DNA from: JAAYDS01 sp039680625
Lineage (GTDB): Bacteria; Chloroflexota; Anaerolineae; UBA1429
Direction: 5' to 3'
Assembly: GCA_039680625.1 (NCBI GenBank)
Contig: JBDKSN010000097.1
Location: 1 to 8,884, forward strand
Length of the DNA: 8,884 nucleotides
Below, piece after piece: positions 1 to 5,502 of the stretch. The notes under the pieces were generated by a model. It was given only the letters and a program-made list of their open reading frames with translations, ran no database searches and was not told the DNA's origin. Each line of letters opens with the position of its first letter. The stretch's first letter is position 1. A program made the position numbers and the translations under genes.

Positions 1-68
1 AATCCGGGCATGGTATTCCATTCCTGAGAGTTGGTCGTGCTGAAGCGATCATCGCTGACCACCCCTGA
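1..68. other. Window-edge flank beyond the isopentenyl phosphate kinase gene, unresolved
   Basis: Too short to assign. Two readings compete. On the plus strand a frame open from the left edge ends at a TGA at 66-68, just before the kinase stop codon, and would be the C-terminus of a convergent gene. On the minus strand an ATG at 52-50 follows a G-rich stretch that could act as a ribosome binding site, and its frame stays open to the edge. Neither peptide (about 21 and 17 residues) is recognisable, so no gene is called. Confidence 0.3.
44..56. repeat. Short perfect inverted repeat, 6 bp arms
   Basis: AGCGAT and ATCGCT are separated by one base, about 12 bases past the kinase stop codon on the minus strand. 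A 5-bp stem with a 3-base loop is possible. There is no T-tract on either side, so it is not a standard intrinsic terminator. It may be a weak 3'-end structure, a protein-binding palindrome, or chance. Confidence 0.35.
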
Positions 69-878
69 CTAGTCTGCACAAAGAAGCGTGCCTAGCTCGG
101 CCTGCGGGTCGAGCAGAGCCGTGGCCAACGCGCCGGGCGTCTCGCCACTGATGATGCGCGCCGTCAGGCCGGGCATGGTTTGGATCAGAGCGAGGAGCGT
201 GGCCACTTTGGACCTCATACCGCCGGTGACATCGACGGCGTGCGAGTCCTGCAGCCCCGCGGCCAGCGCGGCGTGCTGGGACGGGGTGATCCGCGGCAAC
301 AACCGGGCATTGGGATCATGGTGCGGGTCCGTGGTGTACACGCCCTCAACCTCGCCAACTTCGACGAATCGCGTTGGGCCTAGGTTCCGTGCAATATAGG
401 CGAGCACCTGTTCCGTCGAAACAATGGTCGAGCCCTGTACCGCGTCGATGGCCACATCGCCATAGAGCAACGGCACGGCACCATGGGCCAACAGGTGCTG
501 CACCGGCTCGATACTGAGCGCAAGAAGCTCACCTTGGCGGCACAGGGCCGACGCAGATGGCTGCAACGAGACCGCGGGCACCCCTGCTTCCAGCAGGGCG
601 TCGGTGACGATGCGGTTGAGGCGCTGCGCCGCTGCGCCGGTCTGGGCGTAGCCCATCCAATCCGTCAGCCCGCCCTCGTGCACGTGATAGCGCTGGGCCT
701 GAATATGCCCAAATGAGCCCGACCCGTGGCCTAGTACCAAGCTGAGGGTCGGTCGCTGCGCCAGCGCCTGGGCGATCTCCTTGGCGAGGCGCTGGATGGT
801 GTCGAGGCGTGCCGTCTCGGGGCGCAGCTTGTCGGTGATCAACGAGCCGCCCAGTTTGACCAGCACGAGCTCACGCAT
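69..878 (-). CDS. ipk: Isopentenyl phosphate kinase (archaeal-type, amino acid kinase fold)
   Basis: This 269-residue protein should phosphorylate isopentenyl phosphate with ATP to isopentenyl diphosphate, the last step of the alternative mevalonate route in which decarboxylation precedes the second phosphorylation. Seen in sequence: the N-terminal nucleotide-binding motif KLGGSLIT (residues 8-15), the glycine-rich GHGSGSFGH (50-58) whose final His matches the family's hallmark phosphate-binding His, LLYGDV (137-142), and DVTGGMRSK (216-224). The length fits the family. I chose the ATG at 878 because the conserved KLGG block then begins at residue 8, as usual. An upstream in-frame ATG at 893 and a longer extension to 989 lie inside the ribonuclease Z gene and add sequence unlike the family. 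The start overlaps the ribonuclease Z stop by 8 bases, and no strong Shine-Dalgarno sequence is visible, so translational coupling is likely. Among bacteria this enzyme is typical of Chloroflexota. The rest of the mevalonate pathway is not in the window. Cytoplasmic; no signal peptide or membrane segment. Confidence 0.93.
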   Translation of the reverse strand: MRELVLVKLGGSLITDKLRPETARLDTIQRLAKEIAQALAQRPTLSLVLGHGSGSFGHIQAQRYHVHEGGLTDWMGYAQTGAAAQRLNRIVTDALLEAGVPAVSLQPSASALCRQGELLALSIEPVQHLLAHGAVPLLYGDVAIDAVQGSTIVSTEQVLAYIARNLGPTRFVEVGEVEGVYTTDPHHDPNARLLPRITPSQHAALAAGLQDSHAVDVTGGMRSKVATLLALIQTMPGLTARIISGETPGALATALLDPQAELGTLLCAD

Positions 879-1860
879 AGTCGTCGGCACCATAGGGTTC
901 TGGCTCGGCGAGCTGTCTGCGCTCATCGTCGCTGATGGGCTGCACCTGCCCGCGCAAGATGCGGAACATGTCCAGATCGCGCGGCACATAGGTGTTCTCG
1001 AATACGGCGCGCGCCTCGCGCAGCACTTCGTATTCTGAATAACGGCGCGACAGGTGCACTAGGAACAACGCACCCACGCCGGCCTGCGCGGCCAGCTCGG
1101 CGCCCTGGCGGGCCGTGAGGTGGCCAAAGCGTGACGCCATCTCTTGATCACGGCTGGTGTAGGTGGCCTCGATCACCAGGGCATCAGCGCCTTGGGCCAC
1201 TTCGATGAGGTTGTCTGTGCGTCCGGCATCGCCTACGTGCACGAGCTTGACGCCTGGTTGCGACTCACCCAGCACCATCTCGGGCTCGATGACCCGCCCA
1301 TCTGCCAGGGTGATCGCCCGTCCTTCGACGAGCTGGCGGCGTTCAGGCCCGTTGGGGATGCCGAGGGACTGGGCTACGTCGGCCAAGAAGGGGCGATGGG
1401 CGCGCTCCTCAAAGCTAAAGCCAAAGCAGCCGGGGCCACGATGTGAGACCGGGAAAGCGCTGATCGTCATGCCGCCACCTTGCCAGATGGGGCCGGCGCG
1501 GATCTCGTTGAGCTCGATCGCCGTGTCTACCTCGCCGCCGCGCAAGACGACCTTCATCAGGTCCTGCACGCGCTGCAGCGCCCAGTTGCCGCCATAGATA
1601 GATAGCGTGGGGATCGACTCCCAACGCGAAAAGGTCGACACCAGGCCACCGAGGCCCAAGATGTGATCGAGGTGGCCATGCGTCAACAGGATCTTGTCGA
1701 GCTTGCGAAAGCCCAAGCCGCTGCGCAGCAGTTGCCGCTGGGTGCCCTCACCACAATCGACCAAGAAGCGTTGATCCCGATGGAGCACCAATGCAGAGGA
1801 CAGCCCACGCTCGACCGAGGGCGCCGAAGCCGAAGTGCCCAGAAAACAGACCTCAAACAT
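871..1860 (-). CDS. rnz: Ribonuclease Z (tRNA 3' endonuclease, short form)
   Basis: A metallo-beta-lactamase-fold endonuclease that removes the 3' trailer from tRNA precursors. The 329-residue length matches the bacterial short form. Seen in sequence: the zinc motif HGHLDH (61-66), His140 in VSHRGPG, Asp211 in HVGDAGRTDN, His247 in FGHLTA and His269 in HLSRRY, giving a full ligand set. Residues 168-190 (the GPERRQLVEG region followed by TLADGRV) match the ElaC/RNase Z segment that separates this family from other beta-lactamase-fold hydrolases. The order inside the first motif is H-G-H-L-D-H, whereas the usual bacterial form is H-L-H-G-D-H; the metal-binding residues are unaffected. The start at 1860 gives the normal family N-terminus (MFEVCFLGTSASAPS). 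Only a weak GGGAAG precedes it. The last 20 or so residues are acidic and poorly conserved in character. The gene overlaps the isopentenyl phosphate kinase start and lies 65 bases downstream of the broken acetyltransferase. Confidence 0.94.
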   Translation of the reverse strand: MFEVCFLGTSASAPSVERGLSSALVLHRDQRFLVDCGEGTQRQLLRSGLGFRKLDKILLTHGHLDHILGLGGLVSTFSRWESIPTLSIYGGNWALQRVQDLMKVVLRGGEVDTAIELNEIRAGPIWQGGGMTISAFPVSHRGPGCFGFSFEERAHRPFLADVAQSLGIPNGPERRQLVEGRAITLADGRVIEPEMVLGESQPGVKLVHVGDAGRTDNLIEVAQGADALVIEATYTSRDQEMASRFGHLTARQGAELAAQAGVGALFLVHLSRRYSEYEVLREARAVFENTYVPRDLDMFRILRGQVQPISDDERRQLAEPEPYGADDYA

Positions 1861-1925
1861 GGTGCGCTTCCCAAGGGCGGTCTGTTCGGGCCGGCGCCCC
1901 GCAACTGTCCTGCACTAGGCCAAGG

Positions 1926-2367
1926 CTAACGCTCATGAGAGCCCAGCTCTTTGCCCATCGCGTGGATATCCTCCATATCGGCATAGCCGAGAGAGCGATA
2001 GAGCCGGATGGTAGGCTCGTTGGCCTGACGCACCAGCAAGTTGACTTGGGCATCCTCGGGCGCGTAGCCCATCCTCGATCGCTGCAATCAGCGCGCTGGC
2101 GACGCCTCGGTGGCGCCCATCGGGCTGCACCGCTAGATGATGCAACCGGTCTCGGCGACCATCCCAAGCGCCGATCGCTACCTCGATGATAGCACCATCG
2201 GCCTCTGCCACCAGAAACAGGTCTGGGTCCCGCGTCAGTTTGAGCGCCAGGCCCTCGGGCTGGTCAGAGGGTTGGATCTCGACGCCGGGTCCGGCCTCGC
2301 GCCATAGCGCCAAAACCTGATCATGGTCTGCCATTGCAAAGGGGCGCAAGCGCCATGCCGTGTCGAT
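1926..2367 (-). pseudogene. GNAT-family N-acetyltransferase, interrupted by a frameshift
   Basis: Two frames are needed to read a complete GNAT domain of about 140 residues. The first part runs from about 2367 or 2349 and contains RPFAMADHDQVLALWREAG, LFLVAEADGAII, the beta-4 strand HHLAVQPD and the acetyl-CoA loop GRHRGVASAL. It stays open to 1933, but its sequence becomes nonsense after about 2050. The family-like C-terminus (VNLLVRQANEPTIRLYRSLG, then YADMEDIHAMGKEL) lies in the +1 frame and ends at TAG 1928-1926. The switch must fall between about 2087, where the second frame has a stop, and about 2045, so one base has been gained or two lost. The start is also odd. A GGAGG sits 8 bases before an ATC codon (2367), which gives an N-terminus of the family's usual type; the next usable in-frame starts are TTG at 2349 and ATG at 2334. 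The substrate cannot be told. This may be a true pseudogene, or a sequencing or assembly error in a gene that is intact in the cell. It lies directly after the PHP-AlbA_2 gene. Confidence 0.8.
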
Positions 2368-2370
2368 GGG

Positions 2371-4287
2371 CTAGTCCTCCATCCCCACAACCTGACGCCA
2401 CTCGCCATGAATGCCGTCTTCGCTCACGCCGTAATAGATGCGCAGCGAACCATCGGGGGTGCGTTGTACGAGGTCGTAGTGTGGTCGCCCCGAGCGCAGG
2501 TATTTGTGCCACAGGCCACGGTCACCATGCCACGTGACCTTCTCGGGCGAGAAAGCACCTTTCTCCTTCAGGGCGATCGCATACCGCCAGAGGCGGCGAG
2601 CCGAGCTGCGCGTCACGTTCGCCACCTGGCCGCCGTCGCGCAAGTCGCGCATGGTGTGATATTGAACGCCGTTCCGCGTCTCACTGGCGGCGATCTCCAC
2701 GCCGGTGCGAGGCGCGTCGCCCAACTCCTCGGAGCGAGGCTTCTCTTCGGCGCGCACGGTCGGTTTGGGCTCCTGCGCTACAGCTGGGGCTGGTTCTGTC
2801 CGAGCCAACGCTGGCACCATCGCGCTTGGCGTGGGTAGCGGCAGGGGCGTCGAAGCCTGGCCTGCGGTTTGCTGCGTCGTGGGCCGAGCAGCCTCGGCGC
2901 GTTCGCCCCGTGAGGGCCGCTCGGGAGGGGCCACCGCTGGGCCAGGCGCCGCTTTGGGTGGCGGCACGGGCTTGCCTCGTTCACGTGCGGCGGTGGTGAT
3001 CAGTTGCACGATCTCGTCGCGCATGGCCAGGCTCGTCTCGGCCTCTTGGCGCACATAGATCTGGCTGCCCTCCAGCACATAGGGCCGATCTTCGCCACGC
3101 GGCACGACGATGCGCACGATATTCTTACCCTCGCTCACCAATGCCGAGAAGGTGACGTCTAGCCGCGGGTATACCAGACGATCGATCTCGGTTTCGAGCT
3201 CCTGAATGGCCGCATTCGGATCTTCGACCCCCTTGGGTGGCACTTTCGGGTTGGGGCTGACTCCAACGTAAATGGTGCCGCCATTGGTGTTGGCAAAGGC
3301 CACCACATCGCAGAGGATGGCGTGCATGCAGCCGCCACGCCGAGTCATGTTCTCATGAAAGCTCTGCACGATGCTGGGGCCGATGGCGCGTGCCGCTTGC
3401 ACGTGATCAAAGGGCGCCTCGGTGGCGCGGCGGGCAGGTCGGGTGCGCGCAAAGTCGCTGCCCAAGAAGACGTTCTTTAGTGCAGCAAAGGTCATCTCTG
3501 GCAGCTGCAGCTCGGTCGCCCGCTCACCGACGCCCAGGTTCTTGCCCTGCCCGGTGATGCGGTGAGCGTCAGAACCCTGGATGCAGTGCATGCGACGCGG
3601 ATACTCGGGCTTGGAGCCGTTGAAAAACGACGCAGTGTTGCGGCGCTTGTTCCCCTCGAGATCGGTCACCTCCAGGGCATGCAAGTTGGGATCTTGGGTG
3701 TAGGCGATGCGCGTCTGCCCACCAAAGCCCAACCCGAACATGGCTACGCCGTGAGAAGAATTGGCATGGGCCGCAATGACCAGCGCGCCAGCCTCGGCCA
3801 TGAGCCGATAGGCGCTGATCACGTCGGTGGTAGAGCCTACTTCGGTCTCACCGGCCGTCAGAAGTGCGGCGGGAACGTTCAAGCGCAACAAGAGGAGCTC
3901 GATGGTGCGCACCGGCGTGGTTGGGTCAAAGATGGCCAGCACATGAAAGCCAAAGGTCGCCGTGAGTTCAAAGCCGGGCAACACCAGCACCTCATTCAGT
4001 ACGCGCCGGTATTCCTCCAGGCGGGCACGCTCCTCTGGAGTGATGCGCCCCGCCTGCTCCCAGCGTTCGAGATCGGCGATCTCTTGGCGCATCGCCGCAT
4101 AGCCCTGCACCGTGTTGTGGTCGGTAAAGGCGACAGCGGCCAGGCCCTCTTTCTCGGCCTTGCGCAGGATGTCGAGGTAGGTGACCCCGCTCTGCATATA
4201 ATCCTTAGAGGCAGGCGTGTGTACATGGAGGTCGACGGCATACCAATCGGGGGATACAGTCGTAGTGGTCTTTTTGCGTCTAGGCAC
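2371..4287 (-). CDS. PHP-domain phosphoesterase fused to a Schlafen AlbA_2 domain and an unrecognised C-terminal domain
   Basis: A 638-residue multidomain protein. Residues 14-290 form a PHP (polymerase and histidinol phosphatase) metal-dependent phosphoesterase domain. Visible metal-site residues are His21 and His23 (DLHVHTPAS), Asp56-His57 (FTDHN), Glu107 (GFELTA), His115, His174 (AAHANSSHG), Asp240 and His242 (GSDAH), so the site looks complete. Residues about 302-432 resemble the AlbA_2 (Schlafen-type, formerly AAA_4) domain: AFANTNGGTIYVGV (330-343) and YVRQEAETSLAMRDEIVQL are diagnostic. Residues about 438-530 are a Pro/Ala/Glu-rich, probably disordered linker. Residues 530-638, rich in Arg, Trp and Tyr (SSARRLWRYAI, HGDRGLWHKY, RIYYGVSEDGIHGEW), form a compact domain I do not recognise; its basic, aromatic nature would suit nucleic-acid binding. 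Start: GTG at 4287, 6 bases after AGAAGGG, is preferred to the TTG at 4311. It is probably cytoplasmic. The substrate is unknown, with a nucleotide or nucleic-acid end plausible. It is the first gene of the minus-strand run. Confidence 0.86.
   Translation of the reverse strand: MPRRKKTTTTVSPDWYAVDLHVHTPASKDYMQSGVTYLDILRKAEKEGLAAVAFTDHNTVQGYAAMRQEIADLERWEQAGRITPEERARLEEYRRVLNEVLVLPGFELTATFGFHVLAIFDPTTPVRTIELLLLRLNVPAALLTAGETEVGSTTDVISAYRLMAEAGALVIAAHANSSHGVAMFGLGFGGQTRIAYTQDPNLHALEVTDLEGNKRRNTASFFNGSKPEYPRRMHCIQGSDAHRITGQGKNLGVGERATELQLPEMTFAALKNVFLGSDFARTRPARRATEAPFDHVQAARAIGPSIVQSFHENMTRRGGCMHAILCDVVAFANTNGGTIYVGVSPNPKVPPKGVEDPNAAIQELETEIDRLVYPRLDVTFSALVSEGKNIVRIVVPRGEDRPYVLEGSQIYVRQEAETSLAMRDEIVQLITTAARERGKPVPPPKAAPGPAVAPPERPSRGERAEAARPTTQQTAGQASTPLPLPTPSAMVPALARTEPAPAVAQEPKPTVRAEEKPRSEELGDAPRTGVEIAASETRNGVQYHTMRDLRDGGQVANVTRSSARRLWRYAIALKEKGAFSPEKVTWHGDRGLWHKYLRSGRPHYDLVQRTPDGSLRIYYGVSEDGIHGEWRQVVGMED
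2376..2380 (-). promoter_or_regulatory. Shine-Dalgarno GGAGG pointing at an ATC codon
   Basis: A strong GGAGG inside the last codons of the PHP-AlbA_2 gene stands 8 bases upstream of ATC (2367-2365) in the GNAT frame and 26 bases upstream of the TTG at 2349. The spacing favours initiation at the ATC position. That suggests either a rare ATC start or an ATG-to-ATC change. Confidence 0.55.
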
Positions 4288-4293
4288 GTTGGT

Positions 4294-4300
4294 CCCTTCT
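4294..4300 (-). promoter_or_regulatory. Ribosome binding site AGAAGGG deciding a GTG start
   Basis: AGAAGGG lies 6 bases upstream of GTG 4287-4285. The alternative TTG at 4311 lies upstream of this site and has no comparable element of its own, so the GTG is the better start for the PHP-AlbA_2 gene. Confidence 0.6.
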
Positions 4301-4903
4301 GAGCCCAGCAACCTACCACCAGCAGAATCTGGCCGGCAGAAGCTGCAGGCTCACCGATGATGCGGCGCAAGGCTCGCATCACGAGACCATACCGCTGTAC
4401 AGCAATGTCTGAGGCTTGACGCAAGGCTAGAGGGCGCCAATGGGAACGCAGCTGAGCACCACTCGATGGCCGAATACACCCGCGCAAGCAGCGCATTGCT
4501 CTGTAGGGGCATGGTTTGGTTGGATGACAGAGTTGTCGTCCGATGCCGGAGAGGGGAGGTGCTGCGGAGCAAAGGTGGCTTGATAGACGACCTCGTCGGA
4601 TCCCTAGCCATGCCATTTTTGCACGGCATACAATGGCGGGACGGCCGTCCTCAGCCTGTCTGGCAATGAATGCTGCTCGGCGTTCCACGAGCAACCTGGC
4701 GGAGAGCGCGCATTTCGGTCCTGGCTGCGTGTGGCACATCACAGGTGCTGCACACGGGACCTGGCAGCGTGCCTCACGAGAACTGGGGCCATAGCCCCTG
4801 GCACGCCCCGAATACCCACTCTCTGCGCCTAACAGGCCCGGCCAAGCAATCGCACGGCGATGCTCTCGCGAATCTGACTGCAACTCGTGAGTCGCAATCG
4901 GGC

Positions 4904-4920
4904 CCACCCTCCCAAGGTGG
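4904..4920 (-). repeat. 17-base hairpin shaped like a tRNA anticodon arm
   Basis: Read on the minus strand, CCACC and GGTGG enclose the 7-base loop TTGGGAG, which has the geometry of an anticodon arm with U33, anticodon GGG and a purine at position 37. A D-loop-like AGTGGTAGAA lies upstream on the same strand (about 4950-4940), but the spacing is wrong and there is no T-arm or matching acceptor stem. It may be a decayed tRNA or chance. There is no T-tract, so it is not an intrinsic terminator. Confidence 0.3.
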
Positions 4921-5002
4921 CGGACTGTTTACGTTGTTATTCTACCACTGATCACAGCCTAGTACAAAGCAGCCTACAAGAGTCGGCTCAGTCGACGCGA
5001 TA

Positions 5003-5021
5003 GTTGACACGGACGGTCAAC
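5003..5021. promoter_or_regulatory. Candidate operator: perfect 6-bp inverted repeat over the -35 box
   Basis: GTTGAC and GTCAAC, an exact inverted repeat, are separated by 7 bases (13-bp centre-to-centre) and include the TTGACA of the putative promoter. This placement, 32 bases before the start of an Rrf2-family regulator gene, is what autorepression would need, since a bound dimer would block the -35 element. The Rrf2 protein is inferred to be the binder; nothing in the sequence proves it. Confidence 0.6.
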
Positions 5022-5032
5022 CTCTATATCCT
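5004..5032 (+). promoter_or_regulatory. Sigma70-type promoter for the Rrf2-UroD-GTPase unit
   Basis: A consensus -35 TTGACA (5004-5009) is followed either by TATATC at 5025-5030 (15-base spacer) or by TATCCT at 5027-5032 (17-base spacer). Both -10 candidates match 4 of 6 positions. Transcription would begin near 5037 and leave a leader of only about 16 bases, enough for the ribosome binding site AGGAG at 5044-5048. Confidence 0.65.
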
Positions 5033-5052
5033 CATCGTCAGGCAGGAGCGGG

Positions 5053-5499
5053 ATGCAACTCACGACCAAAAGCCGCTACGCGCTGCGTGCCTTGGGCGAA
5101 CTCGCCGCTCGTGGACCGAGCAAGGCCGTGTCGCGTGCGCAGTTGGCCCGAGCGCAGGGCCTCTCGGCGGACTATATGGCCCAGCTGTTTCGATCATTGC
5201 AGGCTGCTGGGCTTGTACATAGCGTCAAAGGACCGGGGGGCGGCTATATTCTGGCCCGCCCTGCGGCGGAGATCACGGTGGCTGACATCGTCTCCGCTGT
5301 CGATGGCCCCATCGTCTTTGCACCCTGCGATGGGGTTACAGAGTCGTGTGCCCGCGCCGATGACAGTGTGGCGCGGTTGGTGTGGCACGATGCAGCAGCG
5401 GCCTTGACGCGCAGTCTGAGCAGCTGGTCATTAGAAGACATTGCCCTTCGGCTGAATGCGGCCCCGAGGCCAAACTCGATACCAGATGAGGAGCAGTGA
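5053..5499 (+). CDS. Rrf2-family transcriptional regulator with an incomplete Fe-S ligand set
   Basis: A 148-residue winged-helix regulator. Residues 1-70 are the classic Rrf2 DNA-binding region: MQLTTKSRYALRALGELA, the recognition region LSADYMAQLFRSLQAAGLV and the wing SVKGPGGGYILARP. The dimerisation helix follows (EITVADIVSAVDGP). In IscR the next segment carries three Cys and a His that hold a [2Fe-2S] cluster. Here Cys92 and Cys99 remain, but the third Cys is Ser105 (codon AGT, one base from TGT) and the position of IscR His107 is Arg108, in RLVW. The protein therefore may bind a cluster differently, or act as a two-cysteine redox switch or ligand sensor as some other family members do. 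Start: ATG 5053 with AGGAG four bases upstream, giving the standard family N-terminus. The UroD gene begins 3 bases after its stop, so it most likely regulates its own operon through the inverted repeat at 5003-5021. Confidence 0.92.
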   Translation: MQLTTKSRYALRALGELAARGPSKAVSRAQLARAQGLSADYMAQLFRSLQAAGLVHSVKGPGGGYILARPAAEITVADIVSAVDGPIVFAPCDGVTESCARADDSVARLVWHDAAAALTRSLSSWSLEDIALRLNAAPRPNSIPDEEQ

Positions 5500-5502
5500 G
5501 CG

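Larger units (their letters stand above)
4288..5052. other. Divergent intergenic region, 765 bases, no convincing gene
   Basis: The region separates the two divergent blocks. Open frames exist on both strands but none resembles a known protein. The longest is a minus-strand frame open from 4907 into the PHP gene, where it runs out of frame over the real coding sequence. Its part at about 4460-4290 has fairly normal codon choice (residues such as ALRQASDIAVQRYG, then LVMRALRRIIGEP), so a decayed or unrecognised gene cannot be excluded. Structural elements: a 5-bp stem ATGCC/GGCAT at 4610-4614 and 4625-4629, which can alternatively use GCCAT/ATGGC at 4607-4611 and 4633-4637; a 5-bp stem with 7-base loop at 4904-4920; and the promoter and inverted repeat at 5003-5032. 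I looked for RNase P RNA, tmRNA, SRP RNA, cobalamin riboswitch and intact tRNA signatures and saw none. No convincing promoter for the PHP gene was found. Confidence 0.6.

Noticed and set aside
1144..1597. Plus-strand open frames of 100-144 codons opposite ribonuclease Z
   Set aside because: They are antisense shadows of a clearly conserved gene, with no recognisable motifs of their own.
3562..4302. 246-codon plus-strand open frame opposite the PHP-AlbA_2 gene
   Set aside because: The minus-strand frame carries the full PHP metal motifs. The plus-strand product has no family resemblance and is explained by codon bias.
3996..4907. 303-codon minus-strand open frame across the intergenic gap and the PHP gene start
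   Set aside because: About a third of it overlaps the PHP coding sequence in another frame, and the rest shows no family motif. Long chance frames are expected in GC-rich DNA. It is kept only as a possible relic within the gap.
4904..4950. A complete tRNA-Pro(GGG) gene on the minus strand
   Set aside because: Only an anticodon-arm-like hairpin and a D-loop-like stretch are present. The spacing is wrong and no T-arm (GTTCRANNC) or acceptor stem pairing is visible.
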